A stretch of DNA of 64,000 nt from Salibacterium salarium (GCF_030813635.1 NZ_JAUSUM010000004.1:80851-144850), one strand, 5' to 3'; shown: positions 44,050-51,577, numbered from the stretch's first letter. Translations and numbers: made by a program. The notes: generated from the sequence alone by a model not told the origin.

Positions 44050-44913
44050 TTATAGCCAATTTCCTTCCGCAGGTACAAAAATACCTCCTCCTACTTGTAT
44101 CAGAAATTGGTCATTCGTCTTTTGAGCAATTACATTAAGTAACGATTGTCTGCCGGTTGGATATCCTTGTTCAACAGTATAGTTTACTTCACTACTATTA
44201 AAAAAGTTATATTTCAGCAAATAGCCTGCTAAATTACCATTGGCACTTCCAGTTGCGGGATCTTCTAAATGTCCTGAAGTGAACATAAAAACTCTTGCAT
44301 GTAAATCATTTTTTTTGTTCACGGTTTCGTCAGTGTAAACAAGGAGATTGGCATTTCCTACTTCCTCCAGTATTTCATCATAAAACTGATGTGCCACTTT
44401 ACACCTATTAACAGCATCCAAAGTTTTTAAATTAACAATTATACTCGGTAATCCTGTCGAAACTGTTTGAACTGGATACTCAGCATTGATATCCTCTGTA
44501 TTAATTTGAAGTGTTTTTGCAATAGTATCGACATCTATTTTTGTACCAAAAGTTGGCTGATTCTGTGTCATCCATACATTTTGGTCTTTAAAATCTACCG
44601 GAACTTGTCCAACTTTAAGATTCAGTTTAATTTCACTATTCTTATCTTTTTCTATAAAACGTTGAATGACGTAAGCAGTGCCAATGGTAGGATGGCCTGC
44701 AAATGGTATTTCTGAATCAGGGGTGAAAATCTTTACATCATATCCTCCATTCGTTTGTAGCCCTGACATGATAAAGGTAGTTTCAGAAAAATTTATTTCC
44801 TTTGCAATGTTTTGCATTTCCTCTTGTCCTATATATCCTTCAGGAATTAAAACTGCCAATTGGTTTCCTTGGTATTTGCTTTCTGCAAAAACATCAACGA
44901 TATAGAATTTCAT
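44050..44913 (-). CDS. PhzF-family isomerase
   Basis: The 287-residue protein is a complete PhzF/diaminopimelate-epimerase-fold protein. It starts MKFYIVDVFAESKYQGNQLAV, has the catalytic glutamate in INFSETTFI (E45 in the reference PhzF position), the symmetrical FAGHPTIGTAYVI loop, and the second-half GHLEDPATGSANGNLAGYLL motif. Apart from PhzF of phenazine synthesis, most members have no known substrate. No other phenazine gene is present, so a role in that pathway is not supported. It starts with ATG after GAAAGGAG. Confidence 0.88.
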   Translation of the reverse strand: MKFYIVDVFAESKYQGNQLAVLIPEGYIGQEEMQNIAKEINFSETTFIMSGLQTNGGYDVKIFTPDSEIPFAGHPTIGTAYVIQRFIEKDKNSEIKLNLKVGQVPVDFKDQNVWMTQNQPTFGTKIDVDTIAKTLQINTEDINAEYPVQTVSTGLPSIIVNLKTLDAVNRCKVAHQFYDEILEEVGNANLLVYTDETVNKKNDLHARVFMFTSGHLEDPATGSANGNLAGYLLKYNFFNSSEVNYTVEQGYPTGRQSLLNVIAQKTNDQFLIQVGGGIFVPAEGNWL

Positions 44914-45013
44914 AATAAAGCTCCTTTCAACTGGAATTTATTCAGTATCATATCATTTCAGCGCGATTTCCAACATTTCAGTATTAAACAGTTTGCCCGA
45001 TAGATAAAGAAAG

Positions 45014-45041
45014 AGCGCAATTCACTATTTCAGAATCGCAC
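45014..45041 (-). terminator. Probable terminator of the broken membrane-protein gene
   Basis: On the minus strand GTGCGATTC and GAATTGCGC pair with G-T pairs and are followed by TCTTTCTTT. It lies 65 bases past the stop of the disrupted gene at 45107. Confidence 0.5.
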
Positions 45042-45106
45042 CCTTTTATGGAATAGTCTTGTTGTTAGTGGCTACTTTCTTAAGTACAGTTTATAAGGAA
45101 TTTATA

Positions 45107-45387
45107 TTAAAACTTAATCTGATTCCAGAATGAGTCCCCGCCACCAAACATCCAATACCATAAAACAATTACAGAAATTAAAAGCCAAATAAATCTCCAA
45201 GTGTTCGTTTTCTTTCGAAACTGAATAAAGTAAAAAATTCCCCACCAAACAAAAGAAGTTATAATCGAAAATTAATGCCAGGGTATGAAACAGCACTCAT
45301 TGCATTTCCGAACTAAGCAAATAGATTAAACGGAACAATAATAACTAAAATGACTATATTGAGGCAATGAAAAATCCAACTTCTCAC
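45107..45387 (-). pseudogene. Disrupted small membrane protein gene
   Basis: A GTG after AGGAGG begins MRSWIFHCLNIVILVIIVPF and stops early at LFA. A shifted frame resumes with SAVSYPGI, and another continues ITSFVWWGIFYFIQFRKKTN through WRFIWLLISVIVLWYWMFGG to a stop at 45107. The total length is not a multiple of three. Joined, the parts would give a protein of about 93 residues with three hydrophobic helices. The good ribosome site shows that it was a real gene. Confidence 0.55.
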
Positions 45388-45443
45388 CTTAAGCCTCCTA
45401 ACGATATTCAACAACCTTAGCGCGCGTTTCCTGAAGATTAACA

Positions 45444-45701
45444 TTATTTCACTGAGTCCACGATTTTTTTCGCATCTAACAAAGACAAGCCATGCTTCTC
45501 TCTTACTGATTTAACGGTTTTCACCTCTGTTGATGTGCTCAATATTTCTTTTGCTTCGCTTTTTATATCTTCATATTTCCCCGTTCCCTCTAATAGTTTG
45601 ATGTTTTCTCTTTTTAAAGCATCGTTTTTACGCATTAAACTAAAACACCAACCTAGAAGTACGAGTATTATAATTAATGAGCTTATATCTGACCACGGCA
45701 T
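45444..45701 (-). CDS. Membrane-anchored small protein with L7/L12 C-terminal-like segment
   Basis: The 85-residue product has one N-terminal helix (ISSLIIILVLLGWCFSLM), a short coiled segment (KNDALKRENIKLLEG) and a C-terminal TVKSVREKHGLSLLDAKKIV that resembles the helix-turn-helix of ribosomal protein L7/L12 (VIKxVRExTGLGLKEAKxLVD). Similar small proteins with this domain are found in Firmicutes and are unlinked to ribosome genes. The chosen start is the ATG nine bases after AAAGGAG; a TTG six bases earlier is too close. It may present a protein-binding module at the inner membrane face. Confidence 0.7.
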   Translation of the reverse strand: MPWSDISSLIIILVLLGWCFSLMRKNDALKRENIKLLEGTGKYEDIKSEAKEILSTSTEVKTVKSVREKHGLSLLDAKKIVDSVK

Positions 45702-45861
45702 TTTCAATGTCTCCTTTAACCATTAAAATTTTAACATCTCCTATTACGAAAATTGCCCATCCTCAAAAGAAGAGGAGACAATTCTTATTCCGGAATGGCG
45801 CCCGTTCGTTTAATAAAAATTCCCTATATATAAATTCCGATAGCGAAAGATAGTTTGTGTA

Positions 45862-46011
45862 AGATCGAGCTGGGTGCAGACCCCTGCTGATATTAGAGAA
45901 CGTGGTGGTGCCCTGTTTTGTGATTATCGCTTTGGCCACGTCTTCGTGTATCACAATGGAGCAGAATCCTACTATGCGGCCAGAGGTTTCCGTGGTTCGC
46001 TGGTGGTCTGA
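45862..46011 (+). pseudogene. 3' fragment of a DUF4256 family gene
   Basis: The frame reads RSSWVQTPADIRERGGALFC and on through VFVYHNGAESYYAARGFRGS to a stop at 46009. This matches the C-terminal end of DUF4256 proteins (usually about 185-190 residues). The first three quarters are absent and the sequence upstream (45763-45860) shows no match. GCCGAT array C begins 13 bases after its stop. Confidence 0.6.
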
Positions 46012-46023
46012 CCCGCGGATATC

Positions 46024-46111
46024 GCCGATAAAATCAATTTTCCGCCGATATCCGCAGCAAAAGCGCCGATTTCTTGCTCGGACCCGCCGATATAACGGAA
46101 AAATCGCCGAT
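46024..46111. repeat. 20/21-bp-phased GCCGAT array C
   Basis: GCCGAT starts at 46024, 46044, 46065, 46086 and 46106 (spacing 20, 21, 21, 20), in the context CGCCGATAT. The spacer sequences resemble those of array D (AAAATCAA after the first unit and GCA-CAAAAGC before the third), so C and D are copies of a common ancestor. From 46112 to 46380 I see no gene. Confidence 0.8.
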
Positions 46112-46380
46112 ATCTATGTAGCAGCTGATTTCTCAGCTCTTATATATTTTTTTGATCCGGTACCACAACTGCTGCAACGTGGTGTAAAACGTAAGTGACT
46201 TCGTTTTTTCGTGATAAAGAGAAATGGGAATTATTTACTTCTATGTTATCATAGACCATAAAATCGGTCTATGAGTAATGGAGCAATCCATGTAAAGGTT
46301 GATTCAAGCAGGGACGTGTAATTAACGTTCATACACACCTGTAATTTAGGAGTGGAAAGGCAGGAAATGGAATAAGCTTA

Positions 46381-46575
46381 TTGATAGGTCTGCTGCTTGT
46401 GCTGTGGGGAGTGATCTTGCTCTACGTTTCTTTATACAAGGGGAAGACAACGACTGAAAAAGATGAAGGTATTGTAGGCGTGAGCGGTTTTATTGAATGG
46501 GAGTTTCTCTTCAAGTTGCTGCACAAACCTATCAGCATTATCATCATGACACTTAAAATGAATAATCCTTTATAA
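46381..46575 (+). pseudogene. Truncated copy of the small membrane protein at 49.7 kb
   Basis: From a TTG codon the frame reads GLLLVLWGVILLYVSLYKGK and then GIVGVSGFIEWEFLFKLLHK, paralleling the intact gene at 49689 (GALLVLWGLTVLYASLSQIK and GVVNVSGFLEWELLFKVLHK). After HKPISII the similarity ends, and the second membrane helix is missing. There is no clear start codon with a ribosome site. It is probably a decayed duplicate that accompanies array C as the intact copy accompanies array D. Confidence 0.55.
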
Positions 46576-46668
46576 TGCAATATTTACAACTCGGATATGT
46601 GGGTAGAGAATGGGATTTTAGAAAAACTTGTTGACTCACTGGATCGTCCTTTTTGGAAGAAGAAAAAA

Positions 46669-46878
46669 TTATTTCGATGTAGAGGTCGTGTATTTTCTTA
46701 AATAAATAAATAAACTTCCAAAGAAAACCGCTCTTGTGATCCTGGTCAGCAGGCTGATTGTTATTCCTGTATCATATCCTGATACGGCAATCGTTTGATT
46801 TGTGTCGAATCCAAAAAGAATGTGTCCGAGGCAATAGATTCCGGTGATACAAATTATTATTTTCCATACGGTTTTCAT
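46669..46878 (-). CDS. 69-residue membrane protein
   Basis: The product has two hydrophobic helices (VWKIIICITGIYCLGHILFG and TRITRAVFFGSLFIYLR) joined by a polar loop, and a Ser/Thr/Lys tail. The start ATG overlaps the stop of the upstream gene as TAATG, with TGGAG eight bases before it, so translation is coupled. I recognise no family. It is the last gene of a small minus-strand group of membrane proteins. Confidence 0.6.
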   Translation of the reverse strand: MKTVWKIIICITGIYCLGHILFGFDTNQTIAVSGYDTGITISLLTRITRAVFFGSLFIYLRKYTTSTSK

Positions 46879-47249
46879 TACAGACGCTCCATCCATTGTT
46901 TCCATTCGTCTTTCACATCTTCCTGATCGATCAGCGTCACGCCTTCTCCGACTTGGACGAAGAAGTGCTCCTCTTTGGTTTTGACGAAGTAAATGTTGTC
47001 GAACGGTGTCTTAATAATTTCCTGCAGCAAAAAATTCTGTTCGTTTAAAGTCTCGTAAATCCGGTTGAACGTTTCTTGATCAACAGGTCCTCTTTCTGCT
47101 TTTTCCGGTATGTTGGGCTCTATATACTTTTGTATGAGCTGGTATGTATGAGAACTGTCGATTCCATGTCTCACTGCGGCTTTCATGACTACATATAAAA
47201 CAAGAAAGAAAATAATGACCCAGAGACTTATAAACGGAATAAGACTCAT
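46878..47249 (-). CDS. Membrane-anchored protein of unknown function
   Basis: The 123-residue protein has one N-terminal helix (FISLWVIIFFLVLYVVM) and a soluble domain of about 95 residues: SHTYQLIQKYIEPNIPEKA, NRIYETLNEQNFLLQEIIKT and FFVQVGEGVTLIDQEDVKDE. The start is the ATG eight bases after AAGGAGGTG; the longer open frame upstream has no ribosome site. The soluble part is acidic and probably faces the cytoplasm. It is coupled to the next gene by TAATG. No family is assigned. Confidence 0.65.
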   Translation of the reverse strand: MSLIPFISLWVIIFFLVLYVVMKAAVRHGIDSSHTYQLIQKYIEPNIPEKAERGPVDQETFNRIYETLNEQNFLLQEIIKTPFDNIYFVKTKEEHFFVQVGEGVTLIDQEDVKDEWKQWMERL

Positions 47250-47358
47250 TGCTGTGCACCTCCTTCGATGAAATCCCCCTCGATTGTAACAGAAATATCC
47301 ATAAGATACAGAAAAAAGAATAGTGGACCGGTAAGGGATCCGGCTTATATAAAATAAA

Positions 47359-47388
47359 AAAAGAAGACGGCACGCAGCCATCCTCTTT
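47359..47388 (-). terminator. Rho-independent terminator
   Basis: On the minus strand GAGGATGGC and GCCGTCTTC pair through a 5-base loop, followed by TTTTTTT. It ends the two-gene group starting at 47917. Confidence 0.7.
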
Positions 47389-47389
47389 T

Positions 47390-47548
47390 TCAACGATTAT
47401 TTTTTTGAGCCCGGAACCAAGTCCATACCCGCTGCAGCAGACTATAGAAATTCAAATGGTTTCCGATGATATCTGCGAGTTTCCTCAAGACACCGGTGAT
47501 GATGATAACGGAACCAAGTACGATAATGGCATTTCCTATATACTCCAA
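47390..47548 (-). CDS. 52-residue small membrane protein, TTG start
   Basis: TTG at 47548 is preceded by AGGAGG at eight bases. The product has one hydrophobic helix (YIGNAIIVLGSVIIITGVL) and an amphipathic tail with aromatic residues (LQRVWTWFRAQKNNR). It is located 27 bases after the stop of the 113-residue membrane protein, so the two probably share a transcript. No family is known. A terminator follows directly. Confidence 0.55.
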   Translation of the reverse strand: MEYIGNAIIVLGSVIIITGVLRKLADIIGNHLNFYSLLQRVWTWFRAQKNNR

Positions 47549-47575
47549 GGCGCGGCCTCCTGTTTTCCTGGTTTT

Positions 47576-47917
47576 CTACTGCTCTGATGCGGTACTTGTC
47601 TTTTTCCATTTGATATAGGTGTACCCGATTTCGATGATGGAGCAAATGACAAAAATAGCGGTGAGAGAGAGGATGGCGTTCATTGTCATGCCGGGGACGA
47701 AGTATAATCCCACCAGGATAACTATTCCAAACGGCAGGGTCCATAATGACCGGTGCATTCTTCTCCGGTAACTCAACCGGTAATAAATGATAGCTTTTCC
47801 GGAATCGACCTTTCCGTATTCCTCATTTTTCACCTTCGCTATGGTGTGGTAAATCCAATGGGCAGCTAATATGGTTAACCCCATCACGATATAAATAAAC
47901 CACATTGTAACGGTCAT
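47576..47917 (-). CDS. Three-helix membrane protein of unknown function
   Basis: The 113-residue protein has hydrophobic segments at about 3-23, 61-79 and 82-103, with a central basic loop (YYRLSYRRRMHR). It starts at ATG after AAAGGAGG. It is the first gene of a short minus-strand group and is divergent from the proline dehydrogenase gene. No motif suggests an enzyme, and I cannot assign it to a family. Confidence 0.65.
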   Translation of the reverse strand: MTVTMWFIYIVMGLTILAAHWIYHTIAKVKNEEYGKVDSGKAIIYYRLSYRRRMHRSLWTLPFGIVILVGLYFVPGMTMNAILSLTAIFVICSIIEIGYTYIKWKKTSTASEQ

Positions 47918-48118
47918 CGTTATCCTCCTTTAGTAAACAGCACTGATACATTTCGACGGAATTTCCTTACGTTTATGGTATCATAAACCAAATGCAGGTC
48001 AATGCCATGGTGCTAGGCGGGTGTCACATTCTCTTTTGTTTCCGACTTCAAAATAGATAGCAGGAAAAATAACGATATAATAGAAAATGAAAGTTATTTT
48101 TTAACATGAGGTGAACAC

Positions 48119-49081
48119 ATGGAACTATCTTATGCGGAAAAACGATTTGAAAATGCCCTGAAATCTGTCGCGCGTAATTTAGACATCAAAGAGTATGTAC
48201 AAAATTCAAAAGATCTCTATCCATTGTTTCAACGCTCGGCGAAGCGTTTTGTTACAGGAGAAACGAGAGAAGAAGGGATTGCTGTCGGAGCACAGCTAAG
48301 CGAAAAAGGTTACGATATTTCGTTGGAGTTCATTGGGGAAAATACGATGGAGCGGGAAGCCTGCAGACAGGCGAAGGACGAGTTTGTGACTATGATGCAG
48401 GCGTGCGGCCACCAGAATCTGCGCTCCCGAATTTCGTTTGACTTATCTCACATTGGTTTGTCGGTAGACCCGGAACTGGCGCTTGAGCACCTGCTGGAAA
48501 TGGCAGCTGAAGCAGAGAGATATGATCTTTCTCTCATGATAAGCATGGAGGAATCAGGAAAAACAGATGATATTTTAGAGGTGTATAAAAAAGCCGTTAC
48601 CCAGTATGAACATATAGGTGTTACGCTTCAAGCACAGCTGCATCGAACGCTTGACGATCTTCAAGAGCTGCTTACATATCCCGGTGCTGTTCGGCTTGTG
48701 AAAGGAGCCTATCAGGAGCCGGAAGAGCTGCATATCCCCCGTTCTGAAACATTGGACGAACGTTTTATGGAATTGGTGCAGTTATGCATCCAAGCTGACT
48801 TTCCTGTTTCTGTTGCTTCTCACGATGAAACCATCTATCAGCAATTGATGAAGCGTGGTTGTTTCGAGCACTCGTATGTCGAAGCGGAACTGCTTTACGG
48901 GATCCGGCCGGATGTGTGCCGGCGGCTGAAAGAAAAGGGCGTCCCGGTCCGCGTGTACTTAACCTATGGGCAGGAATGGTACTTATATCTGGTCCACCGT
49001 ATCGCAGAATATCCTCCTAATATTTATGCGGCGATTACCGATATGATCGAAGGCGTCGAAGATATCCCGGCCCTGTATTAA
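48119..49081 (+). CDS. Proline dehydrogenase (monofunctional PRODH)
   Basis: The 320-residue FAD enzyme oxidises proline to pyrroline-5-carboxylate. It shows the Firmicute PRODH blocks: RFVTGETREEGIAVG, GYDISLEFIGEN, RISFDLSHIGLS, GVTLQAQLHRTLDDL, RLVKGAYQEPEEL and SVASHDE, followed by YEAELLYGI-like VEAELLYGIRP and VRVYLTYGQEWYLYLVHRIAE. It matches PutB/FadM-type proteins of Bacillus, which pair with a separate PutC. No PutC or PutP is nearby. ATG follows GAGGTGAAC. In a halotolerant organism it would adjust proline pools used as compatible solute. Confidence 0.92.
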   Translation: MELSYAEKRFENALKSVARNLDIKEYVQNSKDLYPLFQRSAKRFVTGETREEGIAVGAQLSEKGYDISLEFIGENTMEREACRQAKDEFVTMMQACGHQNLRSRISFDLSHIGLSVDPELALEHLLEMAAEAERYDLSLMISMEESGKTDDILEVYKKAVTQYEHIGVTLQAQLHRTLDDLQELLTYPGAVRLVKGAYQEPEELHIPRSETLDERFMELVQLCIQADFPVSVASHDETIYQQLMKRGCFEHSYVEAELLYGIRPDVCRRLKEKGVPVRVYLTYGQEWYLYLVHRIAEYPPNIYAAITDMIEGVEDIPALY

Positions 49082-49158
49082 AAAAGAAATTTGGGAAAAT
49101 TCGATGTTCCTCCCATCTGTTTTTAATAGCAGGTATCATCGTCCGGAATACAAGCAGG

Positions 49159-49362
49159 GTGGAGGCATACAACCTCCGCCATGTTGTATATTATATGATG
49201 GTTTTAGTCCACGGACCGGTGGGAATGGGAACACTACTCGGCGCTGCTGTGGGACTGGTGTTTGATTTGGTGCAGGTTCTGATCGAGGTGTTGCTGAGAA
49301 AAAGGGAAGCGGAGTCGCCGATAAAATCAAAGTTTCGCCGATATCAGCATCAAAAGCGCTGA
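49159..49362 (+). other. Short open frame running into array D, probable gene remnant
   Basis: A GTG start, weakly supported by AGGGTGGAGG overlapping it, opens 67 codons with one hydrophobic part (VGMGTLLGAAVGLVFDLVQV) followed by EVLLRKRE. The last 17 codons are encoded by array D itself. The hydrophobic part may be a fragment of a former membrane protein cut by the array. Otherwise 49082-49316 is without recognisable features. Confidence 0.3.
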
Positions 49363-49425
49363 TATATTCCCTTATACCGCCGATATATACGAAAAAACGC
49401 CGATATCCAGGCAGGAAACGCCGAT
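49317..49425. repeat. 20/21-bp-phased GCCGAT array D
   Basis: GCCGAT (GCTGAT in the third unit) starts at 49317, 49337, 49358, 49379, 49399 and 49420, with spacing 20, 21, 21, 20, 21. The order of spacings equals that of array C and the spacers are partly alike. Confidence 0.8.
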
Positions 49426-49506
49426 TTAAACTGCACGGCATTTATCAGGAAGCTCTGCCTTCTATCAGGGGGAAAGGCATCGTCCAAAGTTCTTATTCAT
49501 TCCTAC

Positions 49507-49560
49507 TGCCCGGGAACAGATATTGTTGTCGACGGCGGTATGACGCCTGGAACCGAGTAA
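49507..49560 (+). pseudogene. 3' fragment of a short-chain dehydrogenase gene
   Basis: The last codons before a stop at 49558 read PGTDIVVDGGMTPGTE, the C-terminal end of classical short-chain dehydrogenase/reductases (the GxxIxVDGG element). The upstream coding part is missing and array D lies 80 bases before it. Confidence 0.55.
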
Positions 49561-49688
49561 AAAAGTTATGATTTAAATGGACATAAACGGTTTAAATGTT
49601 ACAATAAGTTCAAGGTATGGAATATATTAGATAAGTTCGTTGTTGTAACAAATCTGTCTCATTTTAGGCTCAGAAAGGTGGGATACGA

Positions 49689-49940
49689 GTGAACGTATTT
49701 ATAGGGGCGCTGCTTGTACTATGGGGATTAACCGTCCTTTACGCTTCGCTCTCTCAGATAAAGACAGCAGCCGTTGGCAAAGACAAAGGGGTCGTAAACG
49801 TGAGCGGTTTTCTGGAATGGGAGCTTCTTTTCAAGGTGCTGCACAAATTCCCGGTCGGATTCCTCAAAGGGTTCACTTTGGTAATGGGGATTTCTTTCGT
49901 TCTGTTCGGAATCTATGTCATGCTGCATCCGGAACTTTAA
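49689..49940 (+). CDS. Small two-helix membrane protein
   Basis: The 83-residue product begins at GTG (AAAGGTGG seven bases upstream). It has two hydrophobic helices (FIGALLVLWGLTVLYASL and FTLVMGISFVLFGIYVML) around a conserved central part, VNVSGFLEWELLFKVLHKFP. A degenerate copy lies at 46.4 kb. The gene is bracketed by arrays D and E at 260 and 22 bases. I recognise no family. The preservation of the central FLEWELLFK block in both copies suggests that it is the functional core. Confidence 0.65.
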   Translation: MNVFIGALLVLWGLTVLYASLSQIKTAAVGKDKGVVNVSGFLEWELLFKVLHKFPVGFLKGFTLVMGISFVLFGIYVMLHPEL

Positions 49941-49961
49941 AATATCTATCCTGAAACATTC

Positions 49962-50028
49962 GCCGATATTTCGTGCCAAATCGCCGATATATGGAGAAAA
50001 ACGCCGATATCTACAACGCATCGCCGAT
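49962..50028. repeat. 20/21-bp-phased GCCGAT array E
   Basis: GCCGAT starts at 49962, 49983, 50003 and 50023 (spacing 21, 20, 20), mostly as CGCCGATAT, directly after the small membrane-protein gene. Confidence 0.8.
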
Positions 50029-50054
50029 TTATCAGCCCGACTACCCGCTTCTTT

Positions 50055-50591
50055 TCATTCCTCTAAAAATGGCCGGGAATACTGCACGATACCCTGCACC
50101 TCGAGCAGCGCATGCTCAGTTAACTCCAACGCCATAAAGGATTCTTCCGGCACGTCAAAAGGAGCGGAGATATCCCAGCGGTCCGCCGGCTCAAAGCCGA
50201 ACTTGGCATAGTACTCCGGATGCCCCAGTACAATAACGGAGGAATGTCCAAGTTCGGTTGCCCGATGTAACGCGGTATGCATCAACTGCGTGCCGATTCC
50301 CTGATTCTGGTGTTCCGGCGCCACCGACACAGGCGCAAGCGCGAGCGACTCTACAGCGGCTCTGTCATCCTCAATCGTGATCCGGGACAACAGAATATGG
50401 CCGATGATATGTTCCCCGCTGTCCAATGCCACCAGCGACAGTTCCGGAATGAACGCGTCGGAGTCCCGCAGGTTCTCAACGAGCACGTGCTCCGTCGGAT
50501 CGCTGTAGGTCTCATCCCCAAACGCCCGGTTCACAAGCGCCTCCGTCGCGCGGTAGTCTGCAGGGGTCTCCTGCCTGATCGTAATATCCAT
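50055..50591 (-). CDS. GNAT acetyltransferase, YhbS-like
   Basis: The 178-residue protein matches the COG3153-type N-acetyltransferases: MDITIRQETPADYRATEALV, IIGHILLSRITIED, ESLALAPVSVAPEHQNQGIG (acetyl-CoA loop), SVIVLGHPEYYAKFGFEPAD and a terminal FMALELTEHAL. Members act on small amines or proteins and some protect tRNA-related or toxin targets, but the natural substrate is not known. ATG follows AAAGGAGAAACG. Array E lies directly downstream of its stop. Confidence 0.87.
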   Translation of the reverse strand: MDITIRQETPADYRATEALVNRAFGDETYSDPTEHVLVENLRDSDAFIPELSLVALDSGEHIIGHILLSRITIEDDRAAVESLALAPVSVAPEHQNQGIGTQLMHTALHRATELGHSSVIVLGHPEYYAKFGFEPADRWDISAPFDVPEESFMALELTEHALLEVQGIVQYSRPFLEE

Positions 50592-50648
50592 GACCGTTTC
50601 TCCTTTGTTTTATTATTTTTAAGTATACTGCCACTATTGGGGGCTACT

Positions 50649-50840
50649 ATGGTAATTCTAAAATTTTTGGAAAAGATATATCTTCTAGCTGGAATACTTC
50701 ACGTTGGTTTTATTTCTTATTGTTTTTTCATGGGGGATGATTTAGTTTATTATGATGCCTCTAAATATGTAACCTTTACTTTATTCTCTTTATATTTTGC
50801 CATATCTATATGCAGAAATATCAAGTTTGAAAGAGGCTGA
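50649..50840 (+). CDS. 63-residue two-helix membrane protein
   Basis: ATG follows GGGGG by five bases. The product has two hydrophobic segments (IYLLAGILHVGFISYCFFM and YVTFTLFSLYFAISIC) separated by the acidic loop GDDLVYYDASK and a basic end. No family is recognised. It stands alone between an acetyltransferase and further small membrane-protein genes. Positions 50841-50963 show nothing. Confidence 0.5.
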   Translation: MVILKFLEKIYLLAGILHVGFISYCFFMGDDLVYYDASKYVTFTLFSLYFAISICRNIKFERG

Positions 50841-50963
50841 TGGTACTATTAAGCTAACGGGCGCATTCATCTAATAAGGATCCTTTTGGCATGTAAGGTC
50901 TATATTGCGTAGTAAGAAAAGGTTAATTAAATCTTAAGAACCAAAAATTGTGGAGGATTCAAA

Positions 50964-51135
50964 TTGAAAGAATTTTTTCTTTGCGGCTCTTATTCTAGAT
51001 AATGTTTGGGCTGTTGTTACTCTTATTGCATTCGTATTGTCGGTGTTTATTACTGTTTTTATGAAACAGGAATCCAGAATTGAGGAATTAGAAAAGAAAG
51101 TGGAAAAGTTATTAAATAACAAACAAAATTTATAA
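50964..51135 (+). pseudogene. Small membrane protein gene frameshifted in a T6 run
   Basis: TTG after GGAGG begins MKEFF and reaches a stop after 12 codons. If the run of six T (50973-50978 region) had five, the frame would read AALILDNVWAVVTLIAFVLS, VFITVFMKQESRIEELEKKV and end at 51133, giving a 56-residue membrane helix with a short coiled coil. The length of 172 bases is one over a multiple of three. It is either a true frameshift, slippage-controlled, or a sequencing error. Confidence 0.45.
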
Positions 51136-51144
51136 TGTTCCACA

Positions 51145-51315
51145 TTGATAGAATTTTCTATTTATAGGTATAATAAGGAAAATAAATATGTTACCATTCG
51201 ACCAGTAATATTTTTGTTTAATGGTAGATTTTTATACAGAATCACAAGTAAATCGTATCAGGATGGAGAATATATTATCATCCTGGAACGTCAATACCGT
51301 GCACTAGAATTATAA
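51145..51315 (+). other. Open frame without ribosome site
   Basis: Fifty-six codons from TTG read like protein (VTIRPVIFLFNGRFLYRITS and QDGEYIIILERQYRALEL) but no Shine-Dalgarno sequence precedes the start. It may be the 3' end of a lost gene. Confidence 0.25.
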
Positions 51316-51343
51316 ATAACTAAAATCATAGGAGAACAATAGC

Positions 51344-51577
51344 ATGAACAAAACAAGAACAGGACTTTCCTTTTTACTAATGGCCACGATACTCTATGCC
51401 ACCCGATTTATTGCTGGAGCGATAGGGGGCATTGGTGCAACATCTTGGAACGATAAAGAGTTTGCTAGAGCAATGTCTTTCATCCCAAACAGTTTAATGG
51501 TGGTTACTATCATTGCTCTTGCGCTTGGTATTGTTTTTTTCGCTTGGGGTGTATACGAGGCATTAAATAAAAAATAA
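51344..51577 (+). CDS. 77-residue two-helix membrane protein
   Basis: The product starts at ATG after AGGAG and has two hydrophobic segments (LSFLLMATILYATRFIAGAI and MVVTIIALALGIVFFAWGVY) joined by a polar loop with SWNDKEFARAM. The C-terminus is short and basic. Proteins of this type are common in Bacillus but uncharacterised. It is convergent with a minus-strand membrane gene. Confidence 0.65.
   Translation: MNKTRTGLSFLLMATILYATRFIAGAIGGIGATSWNDKEFARAMSFIPNSLMVVTIIALALGIVFFAWGVYEALNKK

Noticed and set aside
44050-44913. Phenazine biosynthesis role for the PhzF-like gene
   Set aside because: No other phenazine gene is present, and most PhzF-family proteins in Bacillaceae are unrelated to that pathway.
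45763-45954. A minus-strand 63-codon frame
   Set aside because: It is antisense to the DUF4256 fragment and lacks a ribosome site.
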